Shown: positions 17,428-26,635, counted from the stretch's first letter. The stretch is 64,000 nt of DNA from Anaerolineales bacterium UBA2317 (GCA_002345215.1 DDVH01000022.1:134677-198676); one strand, 5' to 3'. Notes: generated by a model not told the origin, from the sequence alone. Numbers and translations are program-made.

Positions 17428-18432
17428 ATGTCTGATGAAGTAATTGACTTTAGTAATGAATTGACAGAAACACAACGTGCTTTGCGTGAAGTAACTTTGA
17501 TGATTGAGCAAAGTCAAGGGGAATTATCAAAACTGACACAAAGAAACACTGCCATTACATCTCACTTACAACAAGCCCAAAAACAAGGTGGCAATGTAGA
17601 TGAAATCAAGATGGCGTATGATTCTGCCTTAGATGCTCAGCAACGTCTATTTGTGATGCGTGGTCAATTAGAAAAATTACAAAACGATAAATCTCATCTT
17701 GAAAAATATAAATCAACTTTAGAGAAGTTGATTTTGTCTGGAAATGGTGATGGTGGCAGTTCTTCAGCATCTTCTGGAGCAAAAAGTCAAATGGCAGGGA
17801 TTGAGATGATAGTTAATGCGCAAGAATCAGAGCGACAAAGATTATCTCGCCAAATGCATGATGGTCCTGCACAAGCATTATCCAATTTTATTTTGCAAAC
17901 CGAAATTGCCATGCGTCTTTTAGATGTAGATGCTGCACAGGCAAAAGAAGAATTAGGAAACTTGAAGAACTCAGCAATGGGGACATTTCAAAAAGTTCGC
18001 AATTTTATTTTTGAATTGCGCCCTATGATGTTGGATGATTTAGGGCTAGCCCCGACGATTAAGAAATATGCCGAAGCTTTCAAAGAACAAACAGCTTTGG
18101 ATGTCAATCTAACCATTACAGGTACAGAGCGCCGTTTTGAACCATATATTGAAGTGATGATCTTCCGTGCCTTTCAAGAATTGCTTGGCAACACAGCTAG
18201 GCACAGTCAAGCCACAAGTGTCAAAGCGCATTTAGATTTAGGAAGTGATAACATCCGCATTAGTGTAGATGATAATGGAAAAGGATTTGACCCAGAAATA
18301 TTAAAGGAATCTTCAAACCTCGGTTTGAAACTAATCCGTGAACGGGCTGAAATGTTAGGCGGAAATTTTGAAATAGATAGTACCATTGGGTCTGGGGCAA
18401 GAATTTCTTTTAGCGTCCCGGCGAAATCCTAA
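17428..18432 (+). CDS. DegS-like cytoplasmic sensor histidine kinase
   Basis: 334 residues with no membrane segment. Residues 10-102 form a long coiled coil, then a Ser/Gly-rich hinge (104-118), then a HisKA_3 dimerisation domain with the phospho-acceptor H144 in ERQRLSRQMHDGPAQALSNF and the HATPase domain (AFQELLGNTARHSQATSV for the N-box; DDNGKGFD for G1; GLKLIRERAEMLGG for G2). This is the DegS/NarX-type kinase architecture, lacking an extracellular sensor, so it senses an internal signal. It is paired with the NarL-type regulator upstream and followed by a strong terminator. Confidence 0.93.
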   Translation: MSDEVIDFSNELTETQRALREVTLMIEQSQGELSKLTQRNTAITSHLQQAQKQGGNVDEIKMAYDSALDAQQRLFVMRGQLEKLQNDKSHLEKYKSTLEKLILSGNGDGGSSSASSGAKSQMAGIEMIVNAQESERQRLSRQMHDGPAQALSNFILQTEIAMRLLDVDAAQAKEELGNLKNSAMGTFQKVRNFIFELRPMMLDDLGLAPTIKKYAEAFKEQTALDVNLTITGTERRFEPYIEVMIFRAFQELLGNTARHSQATSVKAHLDLGSDNIRISVDDNGKGFDPEILKESSNLGLKLIRERAEMLGGNFEIDSTIGSGARISFSVPAKS

Positions 18433-18436
18433 TCAA

Positions 18437-18468
18437 AAAGGCTTAACAATCTTGTTAAGCCTTTGTTT
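18437..18468 (+). terminator. Rho-independent terminator after the histidine kinase
   Basis: Perfect 13-bp stem AAAGGCTTAACAA / TTGTTAAGCCTTT with a minimal TC loop, followed by GTTTAATAG. It separates the two-component operon from the Tad genes. Confidence 0.8.
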
Positions 18469-18577
18469 AATAGTACTTTTTATCATCACCCCATAATATG
18501 CTTTTGACATTTTTCTTGTATAATGAATATGTTATAAGTACCAGAAATAACACAGAACTCGTTGAGAGGAGCAGACT

Positions 18578-19678
18578 ATGCGTCGCGGTCGTACCCTGAT
18601 TTTAGTCCTATTAATTATTATTATTGGTTTGGTAGTGGGTTTTGTTGCTATTAACCAATTCTTAACTGCACAACAACCGGAAGATACTGGTCCAGTATAT
18701 GTTGATGTTTATTATGCTGCCCAGAATATTGCTCAAGGTGCTACGATTACGGAGGATGTACTCGCTACATTAAGAGTGCCTCAAGAAAATCTTGTAGCTG
18801 TTATGTTTACACCGGATGAACTTCCGCTTCTAGTCGGGAAAGTTTCAAGATTCCCGCTTGACCAAGGTGTGGTCATTACTGAAGCGATGGTTTCAGATGC
18901 TTCATCAGCTGTACCTGTATCCGGTCCTGAATGGGCATCATTGATACCTCCCGGTATGACGGCTATGTCTATACCTACGGACCGTTTGTCTGTTTCTGGC
19001 TATGCTGTTAATGATGGTGCCCATGTAAACATCAATGCTTGTTTACTATTTGTAGATGTTGACCCCTCATTTCAAACAATTTTACCTAACCTAACTGCTA
19101 TCGTAACAGGTACAGGTTTAGGTAATGTACAAAGGCAAGGTGATACTGCAACTGGTTTTACAACAGAAGGTTTACCAATTCTTTCACTCGGTGTTGCAGC
19201 TGCAGATTCAGCACAAGGCCGTTTAGAATTGGATCCATCACTTCAACAACCCTTTTATGTGATTCCTGCTGAGGCACAACGCCCTCGTATGGTATGTCAG
19301 ATGTTATTACAAGATGTGGTTGTTTTGAAGCTTGGTAATTTTCCACTTGTACCTGCTGTTATAACCCCAGAACAACAACAAGACCCAAATGCTCAACCTG
19401 CTGCACCGGTAGCGCCTGATATTGTCACTTTGGTTGTATCCCCTCAAGACTCAATCACATTATCTTACTTAGTATATTCGAATGCAAAACTAATGTTGAC
19501 TTTGCGTAACCCAAGTGATCAGGCAAGAGTTGCAAGTGAAGCTTCCACCTTACAATTTTTACTAAGTCAATATAATATCCCGGTACCTGCAAAATTACCT
19601 TATGCAATGCAACCTGCTCTGACAGCCTTAATTTCTCCAGTTTTACCAAATGATGCTCCTGTAGAGCCGGAACAATAA
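18578..19678 (+). CDS. cpaB: Flp pilus assembly protein CpaB (RcpC), SAF domain
   Basis: 366 residues. A single N-terminal membrane helix (LILVLLIIIIGLVVGFVAI, about 6-25) is followed by a SAF/AFP-like domain: VYYAAQNIAQGATITEDVLATLRVP and VGKVSRFPLDQGVVITEAMV, the typical CpaB repeats. The rest is a beta-rich extracytoplasmic domain ending in a Pro-rich tail. In Tad systems CpaB/RcpC works outside the membrane in pilus assembly. ATG 18578 is preceded by GAGAGGAG. First gene of cpaB-cpaE-cpaF-tadB-tadC, and apparently the start of their transcript. Confidence 0.9.
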   Translation: MRRGRTLILVLLIIIIGLVVGFVAINQFLTAQQPEDTGPVYVDVYYAAQNIAQGATITEDVLATLRVPQENLVAVMFTPDELPLLVGKVSRFPLDQGVVITEAMVSDASSAVPVSGPEWASLIPPGMTAMSIPTDRLSVSGYAVNDGAHVNINACLLFVDVDPSFQTILPNLTAIVTGTGLGNVQRQGDTATGFTTEGLPILSLGVAAADSAQGRLELDPSLQQPFYVIPAEAQRPRMVCQMLLQDVVVLKLGNFPLVPAVITPEQQQDPNAQPAAPVAPDIVTLVVSPQDSITLSYLVYSNAKLMLTLRNPSDQARVASEASTLQFLLSQYNIPVPAKLPYAMQPALTALISPVLPNDAPVEPEQ

Positions 19679-19705
19679 AATTCAATCTGTGGATATACCT
19701 TAAGT

Positions 19706-20944
19706 ATGGATAAAATTCGAGTCTTGATTGTTGATGATATTGCAGAAACGCGCGAAAATGTGCGTAAGTTGCTACAATTCGAGTCTGATGTGGATGTGGT
19801 GGGTACGGCTCGCACAGGCCGGGAAGGTATACAACTTGCTGGCGAGCTTGACCCTGATGTTATTCTAATGGACATCAACATGCCAGATATTGATGGCATT
19901 ACTGCTACTGAGGAAATCCGTCAGAAATCGCCACATATTCAGGTTGTCATTTTATCTGTTCAAGGTGACCCAAATTATATGCGCCGTGCTATGTTGGCTG
20001 GCGCAAGAGATTTTTTAACAAAGCCTCCTATGGGAGATGATTTAATCTCAGCCATTAAGCGAGCTGGTGAAATGGCACATAGTGAACGTTCTAAAGGTGC
20101 CAAGCAACAAATGAGTGTTTCTGGACCTGGCGGCATGATGGGAGCAATGACAGGTTTTGCGCCTGCCACAAAAGGAAAAATAATTGTTGTATATAGCCCA
20201 AAAGGTGGCACTGGTTGTACCACTGTAGCAGTTAATTTAGCAATTGCCTTAAATAATGAAGATACGAGAGCAGTGTTAGTAGATGGAAACTTACAATTTG
20301 GTGATGTGGCTATCTTTGTTAATGAGCAAGGTAAAAATACAGTTCTTGATATTGCGCCCCGTGTTGACGATTTAGATAATGAAATCGTAGATGAAATCCT
20401 AGTGAAGCATGAGGCATCTGGAATTCGTATTTTAGCGGCACCACAAAAACCAGAATATGCGGAACGTGTTTCTGCTGACCAATTTATCAGGGTTTTACAG
20501 TTTCTTCAAAATATGTACTCGTATATTGTGGTAGATACTTCAACTATTTTGACAGATGTTGTACTTTCAACAGTTGATAACAGTGATGTTGTGGTTTTAA
20601 TTACAACTCAAGAAATCCCGGCAATTAAAAATGCTCGTTCTTTCTTAGATTTATTGCAAACTATGGGTATTAACAAAGAACGGGTAGTGTTTGCTATGAA
20701 CCGTTACGATAAGCGCATTTCGATTTCACCGGAACGAGTTAGTGAAAATCTTAAGCATGAGATTGCGGCTACCATACCTTTTGACGAAAAAATTGCAATT
20801 ACTGCTGTAAATCGAGGTGTGCCTTTTATGTTAGATAATAAATCTCAACCAATAGGAAGAGGAATTCTTTCGTTGGCTGAAGCAGTTCGGGCGCGGATTA
20901 CTGCTATCGAAGCAGTAGATGGTGCGCCAATTGGTAAACGTTAA
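19706..20944 (+). CDS. cpaE: CpaE/TadZ pilus localisation ATPase with receiver domain
   Basis: 412 residues in two parts. Residues 1-125 are a response-regulator receiver domain with an intact acidic pair (D10-D11), phospho-acceptor D56 (VILMDINMPDIDG) and K107 in FLTKPP. Residues 155-400 are a MinD/ParA-like ATPase with the deviant Walker A KGGTGCTT at 166-173, VLVDGNLQFGDVAIF and VVVDTSTILTDVVL. In Tad systems TadZ places the machine at a site in the cell. The receiver keeps all catalytic residues, unlike the degenerate ones of many TadZ proteins, so phosphorylation may control it. It lies 27 bases after cpaB and 11 before cpaF. Confidence 0.92.
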   Translation: MDKIRVLIVDDIAETRENVRKLLQFESDVDVVGTARTGREGIQLAGELDPDVILMDINMPDIDGITATEEIRQKSPHIQVVILSVQGDPNYMRRAMLAGARDFLTKPPMGDDLISAIKRAGEMAHSERSKGAKQQMSVSGPGGMMGAMTGFAPATKGKIIVVYSPKGGTGCTTVAVNLAIALNNEDTRAVLVDGNLQFGDVAIFVNEQGKNTVLDIAPRVDDLDNEIVDEILVKHEASGIRILAAPQKPEYAERVSADQFIRVLQFLQNMYSYIVVDTSTILTDVVLSTVDNSDVVVLITTQEIPAIKNARSFLDLLQTMGINKERVVFAMNRYDKRISISPERVSENLKHEIAATIPFDEKIAITAVNRGVPFMLDNKSQPIGRGILSLAEAVRARITAIEAVDGAPIGKR

Positions 20945-20955
20945 GGAGTTTTATT

Positions 20956-22416
20956 ATGTCGTTACTTCGACGTATTGAGCAAGGTCAAGGAAATAATAAT
21001 GCACAGGGAAATACTAATGCGAATCCGCCGGCGCAAGGAGCAGGTGGAGGTGGGCAAGCAGGTTCAGGCGGAGGTGGAGGCGACTCATCCCGCCTTTCAT
21101 CATTACAAGCCCGAAGAGTCAGTGCACCGATAACATCCCCGCAAGCCGGGTCCTATTTTGATTTGAAGACCCGCGTCCAAAATAAGTTGTTGGCTGAAAT
21201 TGACCCTTCGATGGATGTGACGCGGACGGAAGAAGTTCGCCGTACTATTCAAGGTTTGTTTGAGCAGATTCTTGCAGAAGAAAATATTGTTCTTTCACGC
21301 CCAGAGCGTGCGCGTTTGTTTGAACAAATTGCGGCTGAAATTTTAGGTTTTGGTCCTTTGCAATCTCTGTTAGAAGATGACACCATTACAGAAATTATGG
21401 TGAACGGACCGAAGAATATTTATATTGAACGTAAAGGTAAGATTCATCGTGTGCCAATTACATTTGAGAGTAATGACCATGTGATGAGAATTATTGATCG
21501 TATCGTTGCACCACTTGGACGCCGTATTGATGAATCTAGCCCATATGTAGATGCGCGTTTGCCTGATGGTTCTCGTGTGAATGCTGTCATTCCGCCTATT
21601 TCTTTGGTGGGACCTGTTTTGACCATTCGTAAATTTTCTAAAAACCCAATTACAGTTGATCAGATGGTTCAGTTTGGCTCTATTTCTGCTGAGTCGGTTC
21701 AATTCTTAAAGGCTTGTGTAGAGTCACGTTTGAATATCATTATTTCTGGTGGTACAGGTTCTGGTAAAACGACATTGTTGAATGTGCTTTCGAGTTTTAT
21801 TCCATCGGATGAACGCATTTTGACAATTGAAAACGCGGCTGAATTGCAATTACGTCAAGAGCATGTTGTGACCTTAGAGTCGCGCCCGCCTAACATTGAA
21901 GGTCGTGGTGAAATTACGATTCGTGATTTGGTAATCAATGCTTTGCGTATGCGCCCTGAAAGAATTATCGTGGGTGAGTGCCGTGGTGGTGAAACCTTAG
22001 ATATGTTACAAGCCATGAATACAGGTCACGATGGTTCGATGACGACAGCCCACGCCAACAGTCCGCGTGATGCATTGGCTCGTATCGAAACCATGTGTTT
22101 GATGGCTGGTATGGATTTGCCAGTGCGCGCTATTCGTGAACAAGTGGCAAGCGCAGTGGATGTGATTGTGCAACAAGAACGTATGCGTGATGGTACTCGT
22201 AAAGTGACTACCATTGCAGAAGTCAGTGGTATGGAAGGTGAAGTAATTACCATGACCGATATTTTCGTCTTTGAGCAATCTGGTACTGAAAATGGAAGAA
22301 TTATCGGTCGGTTACGCCCAACTGGTTTAAGACCAAAATTTATGGACAAGATTGAAGCGGCTGGAATTCAACTTCCACCTTCTATTTTTGGTATCGGCGA
22401 AAGACGCCGCTATTAA
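20956..22416 (+). CDS. cpaF: Tad/Flp secretion ATPase CpaF (TadA)
   Basis: 486 residues. The first 45 are Gly/Asn/Gln-rich and probably disordered, then a helical N-domain, then the type II/IV secretion ATPase core: FGPLQSLLEDDTITEIMVNG, Walker A GGTGSGKTT at 265-273, the Asp box ILTIENAAELQL, Walker B RIIVGECRGGETLDMLQAMNTGHDGS and the His box TTAHANSPRDAL. It powers pilin assembly from the cytoplasm with TadB and TadC. GGAGTTTT lies before the ATG. Order and spacing match Tad loci. Confidence 0.95.
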   Translation: MSLLRRIEQGQGNNNAQGNTNANPPAQGAGGGGQAGSGGGGGDSSRLSSLQARRVSAPITSPQAGSYFDLKTRVQNKLLAEIDPSMDVTRTEEVRRTIQGLFEQILAEENIVLSRPERARLFEQIAAEILGFGPLQSLLEDDTITEIMVNGPKNIYIERKGKIHRVPITFESNDHVMRIIDRIVAPLGRRIDESSPYVDARLPDGSRVNAVIPPISLVGPVLTIRKFSKNPITVDQMVQFGSISAESVQFLKACVESRLNIIISGGTGSGKTTLLNVLSSFIPSDERILTIENAAELQLRQEHVVTLESRPPNIEGRGEITIRDLVINALRMRPERIIVGECRGGETLDMLQAMNTGHDGSMTTAHANSPRDALARIETMCLMAGMDLPVRAIREQVASAVDVIVQQERMRDGTRKVTTIAEVSGMEGEVITMTDIFVFEQSGTENGRIIGRLRPTGLRPKFMDKIEAAGIQLPPSIFGIGERRRY

Positions 22417-22444
22417 AAAGCGATTTTAGAGAACAAAGGAACAC

Positions 22445-23404
22445 ATGGCTTGGATTATTATTATTGGTGGCATCATCTTAATCATTTTATTGATTATTGG
22501 TGTTGTTATTTCTTCAAATAGTGAGCGGGCATTAGTTGAAGAGCGTTTAAGTCAATATATAGATGATGGTAGTAACAAAGATGATGTGGATCGTGAGGCA
22601 CAGAAATATGTACTCACAAATTGGGTTTCTAGAAGGGTAGAAAAAACAAACTTTGGTGATGGCATTGCAAAACAACTTGCCCGCGCAGATTTAAAATTAA
22701 AGGTGGCGGAATACCTGGTTGTCATTGTTGCTAGTATCTTTATTTTTGCGTTGTTTGCATGGTTTTTTGGGAATCGTCATCCTGTATCTGCCTTGATTGG
22801 CGCTGGTATCGGCGCAATTGCTCCACGATTTTATGTGAGGACTCAACAGCGTAAAAGGTTGCAAAAATTTAATGACCAATTACCTGATATGCTTAACTTG
22901 ATGGTAAATGGTTTGCGTGCAGGTTACTCTACAATGCAAGCTATGGAGGCGATTAGCAAGGAATTGCCTTCTCCTATTAATGATGAATTTAAGCGGGTTG
23001 TTCAAGAAATGCAAATTGGTATTCCTATGGAAACAGCGCTTGATAATTTATTACGACGTATTCCAAGCGACGATCTTGACTTTGTGGTAACCGCTATTAA
23101 CGTCCAGCGTGAAGTTGGTGGTAATCTCTCTGAAATTTTAGATAGTATATCTTTTACGATCCGTGAACGTATCCGCATCAAAGGTGAAGTACGTGTGCTG
23201 ACTGCTCAAGTACGGACTTCCGGTACCGTCCTCTCCTTAATTCCATTTGGTCTTACAATTATTCTTTGGTTTCTTAACCCAGAATATTTATTATCTGTGA
23301 CAGCTGGTGGGCCTATCTGTACATCTATTATTATTTGTGTTGTACTTGGCTTAATTTCTTCTAGTTATTTTATTATGATGAAGATAGCAGATATCGAGGT
23401 GTAA
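22445..23404 (+). CDS. tadB: Tad pilus inner-membrane platform protein TadB
   Basis: 319 residues of the T2SSF/GspF family. Hydrophobic segments: N-terminal (IIIIGGIILIILLIIGVVI), a pair near 95-130 and a pair at the C-terminus. The cytoplasmic F domain reads FNDQLPDMLNLMVNGLRAGYSTMQAMEAISKELPSP, with GIPMETALDNLLRRIPSDDLDFVVTAINVQREVGGNL, the usual TadB signature. It forms the membrane platform turned by CpaF. It sits two bases before tadC, so the two are coupled. Confidence 0.93.
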   Translation: MAWIIIIGGIILIILLIIGVVISSNSERALVEERLSQYIDDGSNKDDVDREAQKYVLTNWVSRRVEKTNFGDGIAKQLARADLKLKVAEYLVVIVASIFIFALFAWFFGNRHPVSALIGAGIGAIAPRFYVRTQQRKRLQKFNDQLPDMLNLMVNGLRAGYSTMQAMEAISKELPSPINDEFKRVVQEMQIGIPMETALDNLLRRIPSDDLDFVVTAINVQREVGGNLSEILDSISFTIRERIRIKGEVRVLTAQVRTSGTVLSLIPFGLTIILWFLNPEYLLSVTAGGPICTSIIICVVLGLISSSYFIMMKIADIEV

Positions 23405-23405
23405 T

Positions 23406-24371
23406 ATGAATTTATTAATCGGCATCATTGTTGCTATTGTTATTATTGGTGGGGCAGTTGTACTTGTGATTGTTGGTGCAAGATTTACACGTCAGGCACA
23501 AGGTGAAGAAGGCGACCCTGTGCTTGCTCGCCTTGCAGAAGCTACTCAACGTGGAGAGAATATATCCCTTGAGGATGTTGAATTACAACAACCTTTCATG
23601 GAACGCATTGTACTTCCGCTAGTTAGACGATTAGGTGATATATCCTCTCGTTTTACTCCTGAAAAATTACTTCAAGAAACAACCCGTAAACTTGAGCTAG
23701 CAGGAAACCCTGGTCGTATTGATGCTTCCACCTTTTTAGCAACCCGCTTTGTTGGTGCAGCTATTTTTGGTGGACTTTTGTTACTGATTTCTACCTTACC
23801 CACGGTTAATTGGCCCTTTGGGCGGATTGTATTAGTTGTTGGTATATTTACAACCTTAGGATTTTTCTTTCCCCAAATGTGGTTATCAAGCCGTATTTCC
23901 CGCAGACAGAATGAAGTACGAAAAGCAATGCCCGATGCTTTAGATTTGTTAACGATTTGTGTAGAAGCAGGCTTGGGTTTTGAAGCGGCGATGTCTAAGG
24001 TGGCAGAAAAATGGGAAAATGAGCTCTCTATTTTGTTTGGGCGTTGTATTCGCGAAGTTCAATTGGGTAAAACACAACGTGAAGCTTTAAGGGATATGGA
24101 AAGCCGAGTTGGGTTAGGTGAATTGACAAGTTTTGTGGCGGCTGTGATTCAAAGCCAAGCACTTGGTGTGAGTTTAGCAAAAGTGTTGCGCATTCAGTCA
24201 GACCAGATGCGTGTGAAACGCCGTCAGCGTGCAGAAGAGCAGGCGCATCAAGCACCAGTGAAAATGATTATCCCAATGGCTTTGTTGACATTCCCTTCGA
24301 TTATGATTATTTTGATGGCTCCTGCCGCATTCCAAATTGCAGGTGCATTCGGACCTTTGTTAGGTAATTAA
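23406..24371 (+). CDS. tadC: Tad pilus inner-membrane platform protein TadC
   Basis: 321 residues, T2SSF family, paralogous to TadB. Segments: N-terminal helix (LIGIIVAIVIIGGAVVLVIVGA), a central pair (about 115-160), the F domain RKAMPDALDLLTICVEAGLGFEAAMSKVAEKW with LGKTQREALRDMESRVGLGELTSFVAAVIQSQALGVSLAKVL and the HQAPVKMIIPMALLTFPSIMIIL C-terminal helix, characteristic of TadC. The locus ends here: no pilin (flp), TadE/F pseudopilin or prepilin peptidase is seen in the window. Confidence 0.93.
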   Translation: MNLLIGIIVAIVIIGGAVVLVIVGARFTRQAQGEEGDPVLARLAEATQRGENISLEDVELQQPFMERIVLPLVRRLGDISSRFTPEKLLQETTRKLELAGNPGRIDASTFLATRFVGAAIFGGLLLLISTLPTVNWPFGRIVLVVGIFTTLGFFFPQMWLSSRISRRQNEVRKAMPDALDLLTICVEAGLGFEAAMSKVAEKWENELSILFGRCIREVQLGKTQREALRDMESRVGLGELTSFVAAVIQSQALGVSLAKVLRIQSDQMRVKRRQRAEEQAHQAPVKMIIPMALLTFPSIMIILMAPAAFQIAGAFGPLLGN

Positions 24372-24421
24372 GTTCTGTGATTTAAATAAACTGCTGGCGT
24401 TAAGTAAATAGCGAGGCAGAT

Positions 24422-25150
24422 TTGACAAATTGGAAATACGCTTTATACCGCTCAACTTGGAGCGCACTTGATTTGCTTTTCCCACCTGTGTGTGGTGGGT
24501 GTGATAAAACGGGTTCGCGTTGGTGTGAAGAATGCCAAAGTAAAGTAAAAATTTTAGATGGAATTGTGTGTGATGTATGTGGTTTGCCACAGGAACGAGT
24601 TGGGACGTGTAAAACTTGCCTTGCTGATAAACCGCATTTTCGTATGTTAAGGGCGTGGACAGTTTTTGAAAACCCGATTCAAAAGGCGTTGCATAAATTG
24701 AAGTATCGAAAAGATATGTCTATGGGCGATGCGATTGCCTATCACATGTTGCCATTTGTCCAAAAATTAAATTGGCAAATTGATATGATTATCCCCACAC
24801 CTTTGGGAAAACAAAGAATAAAACAACGTGGCTATAACCAAGTGGCGATGATTGCAAAACCTCTTTCAATAGGTTTGCAGATTGAGTATGACCCTCATGC
24901 CATAACAAGAAAAAAAGAAACGCGCACGCAAGTTGGCTTGACCAAAATTGAGCGGAAGAAAAATGTCGAAGGGGCATTTCAGGCTGAGGCAAGTGTGAAG
25001 CGGAAAAATATCGTAGTGATGGATGACGTCTCTACGACTGGGGCGACATTATCATCCATTGCTGAGGCTTTGTATCAGGCAGGTGCTGAAAATGTGTATG
25101 CTTTAACGGTAGCACGGGCTTTGCAACATCATAGCTTGCAAACCGTATAA
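24422..25150 (+). CDS. comF: ComF-family amidophosphoribosyltransferase-like protein
   Basis: 242 residues. The N-terminus has a four-Cys zinc finger with extra cysteines (PPVCGGCDKTGSRWCEEC, then VCDVCGLP and CKTC). A type I phosphoribosyltransferase domain follows, with the PRPP loop VVMDDVSTTGATL near 195-207 and the RGYNQ motif of ComF. ComF proteins are needed for DNA uptake or related DNA handling in competent bacteria. The start is TTG at 24422 with GAGG nearby; no better start precedes the zinc finger. It follows tadC by 50 bases, consistent with a pilus and uptake neighbourhood, although the Tad and ComF functions are not known to be joined. Confidence 0.88.
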   Translation: MTNWKYALYRSTWSALDLLFPPVCGGCDKTGSRWCEECQSKVKILDGIVCDVCGLPQERVGTCKTCLADKPHFRMLRAWTVFENPIQKALHKLKYRKDMSMGDAIAYHMLPFVQKLNWQIDMIIPTPLGKQRIKQRGYNQVAMIAKPLSIGLQIEYDPHAITRKKETRTQVGLTKIERKKNVEGAFQAEASVKRKNIVVMDDVSTTGATLSSIAEALYQAGAENVYALTVARALQHHSLQTV

Positions 25151-25171
25151 ATTAATAGATAGGAGAACATA

Positions 25172-25735
25172 ATGACAAACAAAGTTGAAATTCAAACCGT
25201 TAATATCCGTTTGACCGAAAAAATTGAAGAGCATGTAAATAAAAAGGCGGGAAATTTAGACCATTATCTGCCAGCCATTGATGAAGCGCGTGTGCAACTT
25301 TCGCATTATAAAGCGGCACGTGATGCCAAAGATAGAAACGTGGCTGAGATTATGGTGTATGGAAAGGGATTTACGCTTCGTTCTGAGGTACGGGCTGATG
25401 AGGTGCTTTCAGCATTTGACGCCGCTTTCGACAATATGCAACGCCAAATTGAACGGCATAAAGGCAAGCATTATCGTGGGCGGGGTGATGGAAAATCTGC
25501 GGCTGAAGTTGTAGAGGAGGTATTTGATGAAGATACGGGCGAACTTTCTCCATTGTTTGCAAAGCGTAAGAAATTTACGATGTATCCGATGACTGAAGAT
25601 GAAGCTTTAGTGCAAATGCGAGATTTAGGTCACGACAACTTCTTTATCTTTTACAATGCCGAGACTGGAAAAATGAATGTACTGTATCGGCGTAGAAATG
25701 GAAGTTATGGTTTGATTGAACCTGAACTTGGATGA
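25172..25735 (+). CDS. hpf: Ribosome hibernation promoting factor, long form
   Basis: 187 residues. The N-terminal domain (VEIQTVNIRLTEKIEEHVNKKAGNLDHYLP, beta-alpha fold, basic) is the S30AE domain that binds the decoding region of the 30S subunit; a linker rich in charged residues leads to the C-terminal dimerisation domain (RKKFTMYPMTEDEALVQMRDLGHDNFFIFYNAETGKMNVLYRR-GSYGLIEPEL). This two-domain form drives 100S dimer formation in stationary phase. TAGGAGAA precedes the ATG. It follows comF by 21 bases and is closed by a strong terminator. Confidence 0.95.
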   Translation: MTNKVEIQTVNIRLTEKIEEHVNKKAGNLDHYLPAIDEARVQLSHYKAARDAKDRNVAEIMVYGKGFTLRSEVRADEVLSAFDAAFDNMQRQIERHKGKHYRGRGDGKSAAEVVEEVFDEDTGELSPLFAKRKKFTMYPMTEDEALVQMRDLGHDNFFIFYNAETGKMNVLYRRRNGSYGLIEPELG

Positions 25736-25737
25736 GA

Positions 25738-25773
25738 AAAAATAGCCACAGAACATTCTGTGGCTATTTTTTT
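25738..25773 (+). terminator. Rho-independent terminator after hpf
   Basis: The stem AAATAGCCACAGAA pairs with TTCTGTGGCTATTT around a two-base CA gap, flanked by A-tract and T-tract. It ends the comF-hpf unit. The -10 of the next gene follows directly. Confidence 0.9.
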
Positions 25774-25782
25774 GTTTGGAAG

Positions 25783-25788
25783 TAAAAT
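25783..25788 (+). promoter_or_regulatory. Leaderless-type -10 promoter of the DUF429 gene
   Basis: TAAAAT ends six bases before the ATG at 25795, and no ribosome site lies between. No convincing -35 is seen. Confidence 0.5.
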
Positions 25789-25794
25789 ACTCCC

Positions 25795-26556
25795 ATGCTC
25801 TTCTCAGACTCGCTTTTCATCGGCATAGACCCAACCTCTGCAAATAAATCCTTTACATACGCGGCGTTAGATAAGCATTTGAATTTAATCGCGTTATCTG
25901 ATGGTGAGTTGGATGATGTCACCGCGTTTGTAGCAGGTCAACAGTCTGCTACGTTGGCGATTAATGCACCAGCCAATGTAAATAGAGGATTGGTCAGAGA
26001 AAAAATAAAAAAAGAAATGCTCACGCCACATAAAATCCGTGCGGCGGAATATAGACTCGCTGAATATGAATTAAGAGAAAGAGGCATTGCAGTTTCAGGT
26101 ACGCCTGCTAGTGTAGGCGTCTGCCCGGCATGGATGCAAGTTGGTTTTTCTTTATACAGAAAACTTGAAAAGATGGGATTCAAAAAATATGCAAATGAAG
26201 ATCAAACCCATCAAATGATTGAAACGCATCCACATGCTTGTTATTGTGTTCTAGCAGGGGATACTCCCTTGCCCAAGCCGACACTTGAAGGAAAATTACA
26301 ACGTCAATTGTTGTTGTATGAACGCGGTGTAAAAATCAAAGACCCGATGGATTTTTTTGAAGAAATCACACGTCACAAAATGCTCAAAGGTATCTGGCCC
26401 CATGAATTGTTATATTCACCTGAGCAATTGGATGCTTTAGTTGCGGCATATACGGCGTGGCTTGTGGTCAATAAACCTGAACAAACTTTATCTATTGGTG
26501 ATGCAAAAGAAGGGAAAATCTTTTTGCCTGTGAATGAATTGAAAGAAAAATATTAA
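25795..26556 (+). CDS. DUF429 protein (RNase H-like fold)
   Basis: 253 residues. It opens FIGIDPTSANKSFTYAALD, the first strand with the conserved Asp of the RNase H-like fold, and continues LAINAPANVNRG, RAAEYRLAEYELRERGI and MIETHPHACYCVL (conserved E-H/Y-P motif), then a C-terminal acid DALVAAYTAWL. These match DUF429, predicted nucleases of unknown target. It stands between hpf and transketolase. The start is chosen at 25795, where a -10 lies six bases upstream and no ribosome site exists. The catalytic role is predicted from the family only. Confidence 0.8.
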   Translation: MLFSDSLFIGIDPTSANKSFTYAALDKHLNLIALSDGELDDVTAFVAGQQSATLAINAPANVNRGLVREKIKKEMLTPHKIRAAEYRLAEYELRERGIAVSGTPASVGVCPAWMQVGFSLYRKLEKMGFKKYANEDQTHQMIETHPHACYCVLAGDTPLPKPTLEGKLQRQLLLYERGVKIKDPMDFFEEITRHKMLKGIWPHELLYSPEQLDALVAAYTAWLVVNKPEQTLSIGDAKEGKIFLPVNELKEKY

Positions 26557-26567
26557 TTTGTAAAATT

Positions 26568-26602
26568 GTCCCGTAGTTTTTTTAATGTAAAACCTGCGGG
26601 AC
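26568..26602. other. Inverted repeat between DUF429 and tkt
   Basis: GTCCCGTAG (26568-26576) pairs with CTGCGGGAC (26594-26602) with one G-T pair. The loop holds a T-tract. It could act as a weak terminator for the DUF429 gene or be a repeat remnant. Confidence 0.4.
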
Positions 26603-26623
26603 GTTATATCTTAGAGCGAATGG

Positions 26624-26629
26624 TAAAAT
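26624..26629 (+). promoter_or_regulatory. Leaderless-type -10 promoter of tkt
   Basis: TAAAAT ends six bases before the ATG at 26636; the bases between are all A and hold no ribosome site. Confidence 0.5.
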
Positions 26630-26635
26630 AAAAAA

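Noticed and set aside
18504..18524. Promoter TTGACA...TATAAT before cpaB
   Set aside because: The two boxes are only nine bases apart, too close to work together; one of them may still belong to a promoter.
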